This document shows positions 54,053 to 64,000 of a stretch of DNA of 64,000 bases, piece by piece (the stretch's first letter is position 1; each line of letters begins with the position of its first letter). Position numbers and translations under genes: made by a program. The notes beneath the pieces are model-generated. The model was not told where the DNA came from. It did no database searches and saw only the letters and a list, made by a program, of their open reading frames with translations. Source of the stretch: Catonia carolina (lineage: Eukaryota > Arthropoda > Insecta > Hemiptera > Achilidae); the NCBI GenBank assembly GCA_035578175.1, contig JAQMRL010000006.1, positions 23,471,506-23,535,505 of the forward strand, written 5' to 3'.

Positions 54053-54790
54053 TTCTTTCGTCATCAGTCTCTCGACTAGTTTGATGCAGTTCTCCAAGCT
54101 ATTCTATCTTACGCAAGTCGATTCATATCTACATACCTATACACAGTACATCTTTTGTAATTCGCTTTATATATTCTAACCTTTACCTTCCCCTACAAGT
54201 CACTCCCACAATATTACCCTCCATTATTGATAGACTAATACCTGGATGTCTTAAAATATGTCCCACTAGCATATCCCTTCTTTTGGTAAGATGCTTCCAT
54301 ATACTTATTGTTCCATTCACGCGCCTAAGAACCACTAAATTACTTATTTTGTCCACCCACCTGATCTAAAATTTTCCTAAAACACCGCATTTCAAAAGCT
54401 TCTATCCTCTTCCTTTCTACACCCCTATCACTCACGTTTCACTCCCGTATAATGCTACACTCCCAACATAGTGTTTAAAGAAATTTTTTCTATTCTGTAA
54501 GTCAATGTTTGTAAGCTGTTTTTCATTTCAAAGGCTTTTCTAGCTTAAGCAATAATTCTACTTTTGATATTGCTTGTGCTTCTATCATCCTTTGTTATTT
54601 TACTCTCTAAATAGCATAATTCCCAAACTTCTTGTATATTTTTGTGGCCTACTTTTAATTTTCCCAGTTCTTCTAAACCATTCTTGCTGCTGCACAACAC
54701 TTTCGTTTTGATATTAATTTTCATGAAGTAATCCTTTTTCATGATCTCATCCATTTCATTTAAGATATCCTCTAATTCTTTCAAAAAAAT
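54053..54790 (-). pseudogene. LINE ORF2 C-terminal fragment (RTE-like family)
   Basis: Same 3' end as at 23063-23480 (GTCTCTCGACTAGTTTGATG). The minus-strand frame at 54545-54784 reads MDEIMKKDYFMKIN, TKVLCSSKNGLEELGKLKVG and CYLESKITKDDRSTSNIKSR, the region just after the catalytic FADD. Closely related to 62023-62472, with stops and frame breaks. Confidence 0.75.
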
Positions 54791-55039
54791 TAATAATTCA
54801 ACTTTTTCTAATTAGTTCAAAAATTGGTATGAGACAATTTTCAACACATTTTCAAATTCCATTAATATAATTTTTTACGAAACTCTATGGGGTAAAATTC
54901 CAGGCTCTTTACTTACTTTAATACGTAAGGAATTAAAATATCAAAATAACTGGATCTTAATATTCTCAAAAACTAAAGTGCATTCACTTTTACGTAAGAT
55001 ATTCACTTATTTTAGGAAAAATAACTTTCTATTATAAAT

Positions 55040-55195
55040 TACTTACCTCTAAATTACTTATTTTGTCCACCCACCTAATCTACCATTTTCCTATAACCAC
55101 ATTTCGAAAGCTTCTATCTTCTTCCTTTCTACAGCCCCTATCACCCACGTTTCACTCCCGTACAATGCTACACTCCAAACATAGTGTTTTAAGAA
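55040..55195 (-). pseudogene. Second scrap of the same LINE family
   Basis: Repeats about 150 bp of the neighbouring fragment (54342-54485): TTACTTATTTTGTCCACCCA, AACCACATTTCGAAAGCTTC, CACTCCAAACATAGTGTTTT. In the minus-strand frame it gives KHYVWSVALYGSETWVIGAV and RKKIEAFEMW. Confidence 0.7.
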
Positions 55196-55199
55196 ATAG

Positions 55200-57305
55200 G
55201 GTCGTACTATTCCGTACCAAATACCTGACTGCGCAATAATAAAATACTGACATTTAAAAGAACTAATCGATGTCCTCCCAAACGACCATATGCCAAATAA
55301 ATAAATTGAAGGATGACTTAATTTTATCAATCATTAATTAAAAAAAACAAAAATAAAATTACGTAATCCTTATATCTTATATTACTTATGAAGCTTTAAG
55401 ATTTTCGACACTAAATAATTTTTGAAATCGGTCTGGTAGTTTCTCAGGTTACTTCTTTAAAATAATAAAAGACTTATAAATTGTTATTTAAAAAAAAAAA
55501 TTCACCAAAGATATAAGAATGATATTTTCCAGTTAAAATTTAATATAAATATCGAAGGTTGCAAGAAAATTCTAGTTCGTAGTTTGTTGGTAGGCTATTT
55601 CTTTACCAAAATTATTTTCAACACGAGAAATTTATTTACCATGAAATTGTTGGCGTTAATTAATAAAATAATCTGCTTTAGTTACCGTAACAGTAAATGT
55701 AATGTAATATTGAAATCTTATCTTGAAATAAATACAAAACTTTGATCTTCATTTATGAAGTATTGTTAGAATTGGAGGTCGATAAAGGGCTGACTTGATT
55801 GACTGATTGATTGAAAGCACACAGAACAGACACGGTTATTTCAGTCCTTTAACATTACATCTCTAAAGATATGTCTACTATTGCACAAATCTAATCTATC
55901 TATAGGACGATGCTTCCCTGTTTCGGATTAATTTCAGAAGTCTCCCTGACGACTCCTGCTGCAGTCAATTTTCCTTTGGGTAAATTAACCCGAAAATTGA
56001 AATCCATCCAATAGATAGTCCCTTACAAAGGACTATAACACAAATGGGAGTTCATTTTAGTATCATCAATATAATCACTATTAAAAGGTTGACTCCCAAG
56101 TCAATTTTTGAAATTTTGCTTAAAAAACCCATACCTATTTTATGGGTCCTTTGCTTTTATTAATTAAATTTCTTTCAAGTATAGAGTACTGTAAGGGTTA
56201 ATTTTTGACGCTGTTTTTTAGGTGAGAGACTGATCAGGTACTCAAGAGTAAAAATATCAAATTTACTGTGAAAAACTGATGTGCGTCTCACTGAAATTTA
56301 ACTTGTATTTCTATAAAATATTATAATGTATTTTATAAGAAATTTACTTTGGGTTATTTTTCAATAAAACTACATAAATATCGATGATGCGTTTCTCTAT
56401 CAAGCAGTTGTTCGGCGAGTGGTACCAGCTTGAGTACCAGTTGTCTACATAGAGGCACCGACCAGAGTCAACTTTTACAATGCAAAAAATATTGTATTAT
56501 GAAAACCATAAAAGAATTAAAAGATAAAATGATTTTTCATTATAACGTATAAATTAGGGTATAATAGGGTATTAGCGTATAAGGTATAATGTTATAAATA
56601 CATGTTTAATAATGCAATAATAAACTATAATAATAGTCAATATTATGTACTAGTAAGCTGTCAAGTTCACTGACTCACTTTTGACTCAATTGGATCAAGT
56701 AAATCACGAACCATAAGTGGGGAAATGTTTTTTGAACTCATTTCTAACAGCTCAGTATATGATTCAATGCAAATGAGCATCCAATCCGTCTCACGATTCT
56801 ATTACAACACTATTACATGAGAGACGGATCAGTCTCTCAAAAGTAAATTTTACAGATCTGGTGTGAGACGTATAAGTGTCTCATGGGAGTCAACCTGTTA
56901 AAAGGTTTCCAATAAAAGTCACTGTATTTTGTTAAAGTTTCCAGAAACTAATTTGTCAACAAGTTTATTAAAACACTAAGCTCAATTCTACCTTATCTAA
57001 GTAGCTACTTGTCAAAATATTGAAATTAAGGAATTTTTAAAACGTAGTAAAATATTTGGGTATATTGTATGAAATAAACAAGGAAATCTGGTGAGGATAA
57101 ATCAAGAAAGACTTACAAAACAAATATTTGAAAAGCGGAGAGAAAATTCGAAAACAAGCCAAAATGGTTCAAAGAAATAGAAAAGACCTAATGATACTAA
57201 AAGTAGGTAGATGTTGTAATAGAATATAGAAATAAATTTAGGAAAAGAATAAATTGAAGAACATAAGGGGTTTTCAGAGGAAAAACTAAGGGAATACCGA
57301 AAAGG
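55200..57305. other. AT-rich, no gene assigned
   Basis: Two kilobases with no long frame. A 35-codon minus-strand frame at 55900-56007 (MDFNFRVNLPKGKLTAAGVV, then RETSEINPKQGSIVL) has balanced amino-acid composition unusual for this DNA; I cannot identify it. Confidence 0.35.
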
Positions 57306-57309
57306 AGTA

Positions 57310-57480
57310 GTTTAGCGTGATTTTTTAAGTTCTACAGAGGTTTATTTTCAGTTAGCATCATTCACTCATGATTAAAATTATATTTTCTTTTTACATTGTT
57401 TACTAATCATTAAACATAGGTTATATTTTTCATTATTATATTGGCAAGAAAAAGGCGTGTGAGTGTTTTACAACAGATTT
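57310..57480 (-). repeat. TG1 fragment k
   Basis: GTTTAGCGTGATTTTTTAAG, CATTCACTCATGATTAAAAT, TTGGCAAGAAAAAGGCGTGT and GAGTGTTTTACAACAGATTT: the last ~170 bp of TG1 in reverse orientation. Confidence 0.65.
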
Positions 57481-57489
57481 TTATTGTTA

Positions 57490-58285
57490 TTGAAGTAAAT
57501 TTGAATCAGTTCAGTTTCTGGGATTATAATTTTGTTGTTTGTCATTCAATTTATTTATTGATTATTTGTTATAGTCTACCAAACTAATGTAACAATTTTT
57601 GTATTTTTCTTAGTATTGTGGTCGCAAATAATTTATTCGTTGTTAACGCGATTTTTAATAAATTCATTGCTAAAATTACTGGTAGACGTTTAGTTTATAA
57701 AAATATTTACTTTTTGTAAGTTCTGTATTTTGATTAATTTGGACAGAAAATAACAATGAATAACACACGAGTACATTAAACTCAGTGAAAAGTTTTTCTT
57801 TCTGTTTTGTATTTGTTATCACATAAAACGAAAGTTGAAAAAATTATGGATCGAGTTATACTTTTTTTGTGGAATGTCAAAGCCACACAATAGACGCTTC
57901 TTCCATTTTCAACGAGTGAAGGGATTTCTTACAGAAGATAAGCCGAAAAAAGAATACTACTTCTTAGAACTGTACACTCTAATCATATTTACGAGTTAAT
58001 CCGCAATATAATCTTGATGTATACTTCTTTTCAAAGTATTAATACTTTATTTTAAGTTTCACTATCTAACATAAATAGAATAGTATACAGAATACGTTAA
58101 TAGACTCAAGAATTTTTAAATAAGTTAGTAAAATTAATATTTTAAATTATGCTTAATTGGATCTTATTCTACAATGGTCTAACTGAGTCCTGGAACTTCA
58201 CAACCCAGTCATGTTATCATCTTTCTTCGTAATGTATTCTCTAAATTAATTAATGAATTTAATTTCAATGGTTTTATATCAAAAT
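57490..58285. other. No feature identified
   Basis: AT-rich; no frame or repeat recognised. Confidence 0.35.
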
Positions 58286-58286
58286 T

Positions 58287-58482
58287 ACTTTTAATCTCTA
58301 ATGTGTGTACGTCGTAATCTGTTCAATTATGAAAAATAAGCAGCCCAATAACCCAATGAGTTAAGGATGATGTATGAGATGTAACTGAAGTGCTGTCTTG
58401 TACAGACTCAGGCCGACCATTCCCTAGAGAGTATAGTTAATTGAACCCCTAACCATTAAAGAACACCGGTAACCACAGCAAA
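58287..58482 (-). repeat. SINE-A body without head, reverse
   Basis: CTTTTAATCTCTAATGTGTG, CCCAATAACCCAATGAGTTA, CTTGTACAGACTCAGGCCGA and ACCGGTAACCACAG. The tRNA-like part is absent. Confidence 0.75.
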
Positions 58483-58559
58483 TCCATATAAAAGTTTAAA
58501 AATTTGTCAATTGGGAATGAATGCCAAAGATAGGAAAACAGTTTTACGGTTCAATTTTC

Positions 58560-58842
58560 AGACACATCGATCTGGAATGACATTATCCACAGGTGGAGGC
58601 AATCTTTTGACTCTGGGGTCCAACTATTATATCGTACGCTGGTGATGTTGTGATGTTAGAAGATACAGAGGACATGCTACAGATATGAGTACTCACACAC
58701 ACTGCAGAGAATATGTGATGACTACAATTTGACGATATCCGTTAAGAAAACAAATGGCTTTCAGTGAAAAATACCCAGTGAGATAGAAAATTGTTACGAT
58801 TGGAGTGATTGTAGAGCAGATATCTAGTTTCAGTGAAAGGTA
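58560..58842 (+). pseudogene. LINE reverse transcriptase relic, left part
   Basis: Frames give YAGDVVMLEDTEDMLQ (degenerate catalytic YADD region), then YNLTISVKKTNGFQ and, after a frame change, VEQISSF, the region running up to the YLG block. It is cut at 58842 by an IS630-like element and resumes at about 59755 with LGCEISFMKDDDV. Confidence 0.7.
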
Positions 58843-59745
58843 CTTGAGTCACGAGTTTGCCTTTGTTTGCAACAAAGGGTAAAAGGGGAAAGCATCAGTG
58901 CACATGCGCGACTGCTTTAATTTCAATGCAACAACTTATACTATACACAGAATATAGCGGAACCTTTTGTAGGTTAACTGTACGTAAACAGAAAAATTAG
59001 TTTATCGAAAACATGAAATATAATATGCAGTGTTATAAAATGCTGTGAAGTTGAAGCTAAACAAAAATGCCTTTTCCTGCTTCTTAACAAAAGCCATGAG
59101 CGAGTGGATAACTACGTTGATGATTCTCTTTTCACAATTCGAAATACTATAAAGAAGGAAATTAAAGACGTAAAGAAGCTATTCTTCAACAGTTTTGTTG
59201 ACACCTGGTTATAAAAAGGAAACGGTTTGGTAGATACTAGGGAGACTGAGAGTGAAGACGCCGGTGACAGCGATAGTAAAGAAGGCGATTCATTCGTAGA
59301 AAATTTTGTTGTAATGGTAGGTAGACGGTAATTACAGTAAATCAAACATTTCTAGTCATGTAATAAATCGTTTGAGGGCAATATTACAGGGAACATTTAT
59401 TTCTTATAAGCTTTATGAAGAAAAAAGTTTTTAGAAATAAACCACAGCAAAGGGGAAAGCATCAGTGCACATGCGCGACTGCTTTAATTTCAGTACAACA
59501 ACTTATACTATTCACAGGATATAGCGGAACCTTTGTAGGTTAACTGTACGTAAACAGAAATGTTAAATTATCGAAAACATGAAATATAATATGCAGTGTA
59601 GATTGGCAATGAAATGTATGTAGAAACTACAGTGTTGTGAAATGTTACGAGTAGTGATTTACTGTTGAGGTTGACAGCACAGTCAAATTTTCTCTTCCCT
59701 TCCTCACTGACCATCCATACGCAGAAGGCAATTTCGTGATTAAAG
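58843..59745 (+). mobile_element. IS630/Tc-type DNA transposon derivative, copy 2, with internal duplication
   Basis: Left end CTTGAGTCACGAGTTTGCCT preceded by TA (58841-58842); right end GTGATTAAAG followed by TA (59746-59747). Contains the same transposase N-terminal relic as 48531-49334. The segment beginning AGGGGAAAGCATCAGTGCAC occurs at 58884 and again at 59451, so about 567 bp separate two partial copies of the same 5' region. Confidence 0.7.
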
Positions 59746-59754
59746 TATCTATAA

Positions 59755-60100
59755 TTGGGTTGTGAAATATCTTTTATGAAGGACGATGATGTGACGAATA
59801 AAATAAATATATTTAGACACGTTGCGGGGCAATTTACAGAACCCTAAAGCACAAAACATGAGAGGAAACGGAACTGAAGTTTTACAAAACAATGGCGGTG
59901 CTAGTTATAATGTATGGCAGCGAGGTTTGGGTGCTTTCAAACAGAATGAAGCCACGTCAGAGTAGTCATCTGGAACGCGTTGAGGAAAGCCATTTATCTT
60001 GATTGGCAATTAAATTATAACCCAAATGGTCGAAGAGGTGTTGGGCATCCGAGGGGAAGGTGGTTTCAGGAACAGGCAGCACTACCTAATCCGTGAAGTA
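59755..60100 (+). pseudogene. LINE reverse transcriptase relic, right part
   Basis: In frame from LGCEISFMKDDDVTNKINIF and RHVAGQFTEP, then across frame changes SFTKQWRC (KFYKTMAV in relatives), YGSEVWVLS-like and YNPNGRRGVGHPRGRWFQ. Typical C-terminal half of a LINE ORF2 with the GRR-x-GRP-x-x-RW tail. Belongs with 58560-58842. Confidence 0.75.
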
Positions 60101-60894
60101 AAGAAGAATTTTCAGACAATTATATTTCCTAAAAAATGTCGAGAAAACGTAATTTATAGAATTCACTGATCAGTAGGGCCTACTGGATTTTTTGAAGACT
60201 TTTTAAAACGAATGTCAAACTAATTCTTGCCAGAAAATCTTTGTTTACGTAATTCATAACTCAAAATGTTTATCTAAGTTAAATCTCTTGTACAAGAATG
60301 CTGGGCCTATTACTGAAGTGTAAAAATATATTAGAGAAATGTTTTTCAACAAATTAACAAGTGAACTAAAATAGAAAACAAAACAAGTGACAGAACACAA
60401 GTAGCTTTTCAGAATTAATAACTCATCTCAAACTTAACGAAATCAAATTCAATTATATTTATATTTCTTTCGAAATTTTTAAAACCAATACATGTAGAAT
60501 ATATAATCTTACAAGCAAAAGAATCCTTTTGAATTTTTTCAACACCACATGTTTTTCATTAATTAATTTATTTTTAATCCGCGGGTATAAATAAACGTCT
60601 GTACTAAAACAATCTACATAGGCTCTCCAATATTTAACTCAAATCTTTTATAGAATTACAAAACAAATCGAAATTTTAAGAATGTAAAAATTGAAATTTC
60701 CGTCTCATATTTTTTGTGTAAAACCTTATCAGTTTAATATGTTTATCACGTAATAAATTGATTTAATGAACTGATCAAAATAATTACACATTTACATTTC
60801 TATTTTCATCAAAATGTATAAAAATAACCTACGGTAAATTTATTTCCCCTCAATTTCAGTTGAAGTGTTCCCATATAAAGAATTTACAAGAATT
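60101..60894. other. No feature identified
   Basis: AT-rich; no frame or repeat recognised. Confidence 0.35.
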
Positions 60895-60895
60895 T

Positions 60896-61680
60896 AAAAT
60901 CTGGTTTGAAATATTCTCACGACATTCTCTTGCCAATGTAGATAATGAACAATATAACCGATGTTAATCGTAAATAAATTACGCAAAATGAAAATTAAGC
61001 TCTATAGGACTTAGAAATACGTAAAATTACTAATATTGATACTAAACTAAGCTCTGCAGGAAAAAGTACTTAAAATAAAAGTTGTAGGTCTTTTAATTTC
61101 CTATAGCTTTGATTATATTACGATTTCGTTGTAAAATGCTTACTAAGGCCGCAATCTTAAAAATGTGAAAGAAAATGTCTCATTAGTCTTCGTTGTTGAA
61201 ATTTGGTACGTAAATTAAGTACCACAAGGAAATCCAACACGAAAATCTTCATCAAAATCTGTCAACCGGACGTAGTAGTTTATCCATTCGATTTTTCACT
61301 TTTTTGCAATTTTCTGAAATACTGCTTGTATGATTTTTTTTAAATTGCCTCATTTACTTAATTTTTGTGCTCTACATGGTAGGGTATGCGCTATGTCTAC
61401 TAAAATTCTTGGGGCTTTGCGTCAGTGGTAAAATATTTTTTTTTTAAGATTGCGGCGTTAATATGCTTTTAAGGGCAAAAAGGTAATTATATAATAAAAA
61501 GTTATAGGAAATTAAATAACCTACAACTTTTATTTTAAGCTTACTTGATCTAGTTTAGTGTTAGGTAGTGATTTTCCTTATTTTTAAGTACTATAAAGAT
61601 TGATTTTAATTTTGTATCATTTCTCTCATGTTTAAAATTAGGTGATGTTTATATTTTATATTGTTTACCAATGATTAAAT
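60896..61680. repeat. TG1 fragments l, two opposed pieces
   Basis: The first piece is forward (60896 to about 61160): AATCTGGTTTGAAATATTCT to GCTTACTAAGGCCGCAATCT. The second is reverse (about 61190-61660): TTGAAATTTGGTACGTAAAT, CATCAAAATCTGTCAACCGG, CTTGGGGCTTTGCG, CATTTCTCTCATGTTTAAAA. A reverse TG1 end also appears at 62722-62762, so the LINE fragment at 61690-62475 probably lies inside the second piece. Confidence 0.6.
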
Positions 61681-61689
61681 ATAGTTTAT

Positions 61690-62475
61690 TTTGGTCAACA
61701 GTCTCTCGACTGGTTTGATGCAGTTCTCTAAGCTGTTCTATTTTGCGCAAACGTTTCATATCTACATGCCTGTAACACCCTACATCTTTTGTGACTTGCT
61801 TTATAAACTCTAACCTTTGCCTCCCGCTACAAGTCACTCCCCCAATATTACCCTACATTATTGATAGACTGATAGACCTGAATGTCTAAAGATATGCCCC
61901 ATTAGCCTATCCATTCTTCTGGTAAGATGCTTCCATATACTTCTTGTTTTATCCACTCGCCTAAGAACCTCTAAATTACTTAGCTTGTCCACTCACCTAA
62001 TCTTTAACATTTTCCTATAACATCACATTTCAAAAGCTTCTATCCTCTTTCTTTCTACAGCCCCTATCACCCGTGGTTCACTCCCGTATAATGCTACACT
62101 CCAAACATAGTGTTTTAATAAATTTTTCCTAATATGTAAATCAGTGTTTGTAGTCAGTAAGCTGTTTTTCATTTCAAAGGCTTTTCTAGCTTGAGCAATT
62201 CTACTCTTGATATCACTCGTGCTTCTACCATCCTTTGTTATTTTACTCCCTAGATAGCAGAATTCCCCAACTTCCTGTATGTTTTCGTTGCCTACTTTTA
62301 AATTTCCCATCTCTTCTAAACCACTCTTGCTGCTGCACAACACTTTCGTTTTGTTCTTATTAATTTTCATGAAGTAATCCTTTCTCATGTTCTCATCCAT
62401 TCCATTTAAGATACCGTTTAGTTCTTTTTTTGTCTCGGCTAATACTACTATATCATCGGCGAATTTTAGCATTTG
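61690..62475 (-). pseudogene. LINE ORF2 C-terminal fragment (RTE-like), starts at catalytic FADD
   Basis: The minus-strand frame 62472-62023 begins MLKFADDIVVLAETKKELNG, so truncation falls just 5' of the catalytic aspartates. KINKNKTKVLCSSKSGLEEM, FCYLGSKITKDGRSTSDIKS, RIAQARKAFEMKNSLL and KHYVWSVALYGSEPRVIGAV follow. After a frame break the tail continues (LTRRMDRLMGHIFRHSG) to the shared 3' end at 61690. Best-preserved member of the family in the window, but 5'-truncated and not functional. Confidence 0.85.
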
Positions 62476-62494
62476 TGTTGTTTAAATTTAGTTT

Positions 62495-62610
62495 TTTAAA
62501 TTATTAATTATTAATATTATTATTATTAATATTATTAATATTATTATTATTATTATTAATTATTATTATTATTATTAATTATTATTATTATTATTATTAT
62601 TAATATTAGT
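62495..62610. repeat. (ATT)n/(TTA)n microsatellite
   Basis: Imperfect TTATTA/ATTAAT run of about 115 bp beside the truncated end of the LINE fragment. Confidence 0.9.
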
Positions 62611-63342
62611 TTTTTAAATATACAAATATTTATTGTATATGTTTTGTAAATATTATTGTATAAATTATTAAATATTGTTTAAATTGTTTAAATGTAGTTT
62701 ATATTGTTTATTATAATATAATGACAAGTTTACGTCTTGTGAGTGTTTTACACCAAATCTTTTAGGTACAATGCCAATGTGAATGACTACAACCGTAATA
62801 TTTCACACTATCCAAAGCGTGGGACCTTTCATTCACATAAATATTCGATAGGTGGATTGGAAGGTGTGGTGTTTTCATATTCTTAACGATTATGGAAATG
62901 CGTGCAGTATGGGCGACAAAAAATATTCGACACGGTTTTTGTAAAGACTCGGCAATACTGTTATCTGTCGTGTATGTTATTTTAGTTTTTATTTTTTTAC
63001 CGTAGGTTGAGGTGGCGTGTACAATAACGGATAAACAAAATGAAAAGAAAAAATTAGGTAGTATTAATCCATACACACCAAGCGATGTGATTGTAAACCT
63101 ACTAGAGTTAATGATTAAAGTATGCATGTAGCGATAAAAAATTAATGAAGTATCAAGCTTTAACAAACAATTAACCGACTAAAATTAACATTCGTTTTAA
63201 TTAAAGGGTACTCAGTAACAAAGTTTCTATTATATTGCACAATGAATTCGTTTCGTGTGATGACGTAATGATTTTATTATTCAGATTTGTTGTAAACTTT
63301 ATTTTTCATATGGAACTGTAAATTTTGTAAAATAAAAATCTG
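62611..63342. other. No gene assigned
   Basis: Contains a 134-codon minus-strand open frame (62762-63166), the longest not linked to a known repeat on this side of the window. It has no recognisable domain (fragments: SLQKPCRIFFVAHTARISII, HLPIHLSNIYVNERSHALDS), no splice or Kozak evidence, and it abuts a TG1 end at 62762. I leave it uncalled. Confidence 0.3.
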
Positions 63343-63526
63343 GTGAGAAACACTCACACGACTTTCTCTTGCTAATGCCGATAATGAACAATTTAAAATA
63401 AAAACATAACCTAATTTTAATCAACAGTGAATGACGCAAAATGAAAATCAACCTATGTAGAACTTAACAATACGGGAAATCAGTTATTGCCTCTAAACCA
63501 GGCTCTGCAGAGAAAAATGCTATAAA
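63343..63526 (+). repeat. TG1 fragment m, cut by FB1
   Basis: AATCTGGTGAGAAACACTCA, CGACTTTCTCTTGCTAATGC, GAATGACGCAAAATGAAAAT, CTCTGCAGAGAAAAATGCTA; ends where FB1 begins, the same arrangement as at 887-943. Confidence 0.75.
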
Positions 63527-63920
63527 TAGGTCAACAGCCGAAAGGCTGATTTGAACCTCTAGAGGTTTTACTGAGTAAAACGAGGAGTTAGGTAGTTTAC
63601 CATTGCCTTCCTAGCTGAGTACAAAAATAGCGTATGCTTATCAGCATGCCAGGCCCTCTGAAAAGCATCGACTCTGCACCCTGCAAATGACACCTTCACT
63701 TCATTCACTACAGGGTCTGGCTGTATAATGAAATTCATTACTTTCAGAGGAGATAACTCTGATTAGTATTTTTTACACCTCTACCTCTTCTATTCTTAAA
63801 TAGTTAAGTCATATAATTCTCTGACCACGCGATAAGAAACATAACTAATTTTTTTAGCCCTGGAACTGGCAGATCGAGTGCAAATAATTTAACACTCCAC
63901 CTGCCTGTTATGGGTGAAGT
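63527..63920 (+). repeat. FB1 fold-back repeat, forward arm
   Basis: AGGTCAACAGCCGAAAGGCT, CCTCTAGAGGTTTTACTGAG, GCTTATCAGCATGCCAGGCC, CTGCAAATGACACCTTCACT, GGAACTGGCAGATCGAGTGC, CCTGTTATGGGTGAAG. A complete arm. Confidence 0.85.
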
Positions 63921-64000
63921 CTGGATTTACGGTACACATTGTGAGGTTTTGCTAAACCGTAACGAACAAAACGTATTCACTCAATACAGAAAAAATATAA

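Overview
This is eukaryotic, AT-rich, intergenic or intronic DNA, most likely from an insect. The evidence is the transposon census: RTE-type and Jockey-type LINEs, tRNA-derived SINEs, and pogo/Tigger, Tc1-mariner, PIF/Harbinger and THAP (P-like) remnants, with no bacterial or organellar gene. I cannot name the species from the sequence alone; a hemipteroid with a large, repeat-swollen genome is a guess.

Layout. Positions 1-7000: SINE and fold-back repeats. They include one probable host exon on the minus strand (2338-2472) that looks like the first coding exon of a CCAP-receptor/NPSR-type neuropeptide GPCR. Positions 7000-14700: copies of a ~1 kb repeat called TG1 here, a pogo-like element (10478-11535), a SINE with a clear target duplication (11892-12138) and a small palindromic MITE. 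Positions 14700-18500: a decayed LINE split by a 3 kb DNA transposon, itself split by a 1.19 kb palindrome and by a P-like element encoding a broken THAP protein. Positions 18500-28100: TG1 copies, SINEs and LINE tails. Positions 28150-31760: a nearly complete RTE-type LINE broken by a 5-bp deletion. Positions 31780-41000: SINEs, PIF/Harbinger and Tc1/mariner remnants, microsatellites. Positions 41090-43100: a 5'-truncated Jockey-type LINE with one premature stop. Positions 44498-47662: a fold-back repeat into which a second, 5'-truncated copy of the same RTE LINE has jumped, leaving a 13-bp target duplication. Positions 47700-64000: two related IS630/Tc-type deletion derivatives, LINE tails, fold-back repeats and long AT-rich stretches in which I see nothing.

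How the parts relate. Apart from the candidate receptor exon, everything coding belongs to mobile elements, and nearly all of it is broken. Insertion order can be read directly because several insertions interrupt recognisable sequence: MITE inside fold-back inside TG1 (888-2100); P-like and palindrome elements inside a DNA transposon inside a LINE (14734-18490); IS630-like element inside a LINE (58560-60100); RTE inside a fold-back (44498-47662). I found no operon, CRISPR array or novel multi-gene system. The points most worth follow-up are the receptor exon, the three-level THAP/P-like nest, the RTE family (two copies with about 15 differences per 701 residues, an AUG-less 5' open frame and a strong 5' hairpin), and the PCNA-box-like C-terminus of the pogo relic. 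Repeat names (FB1, TG1, SINE-A, SINE-B, SINE-C, X, Y, D1) are mine.
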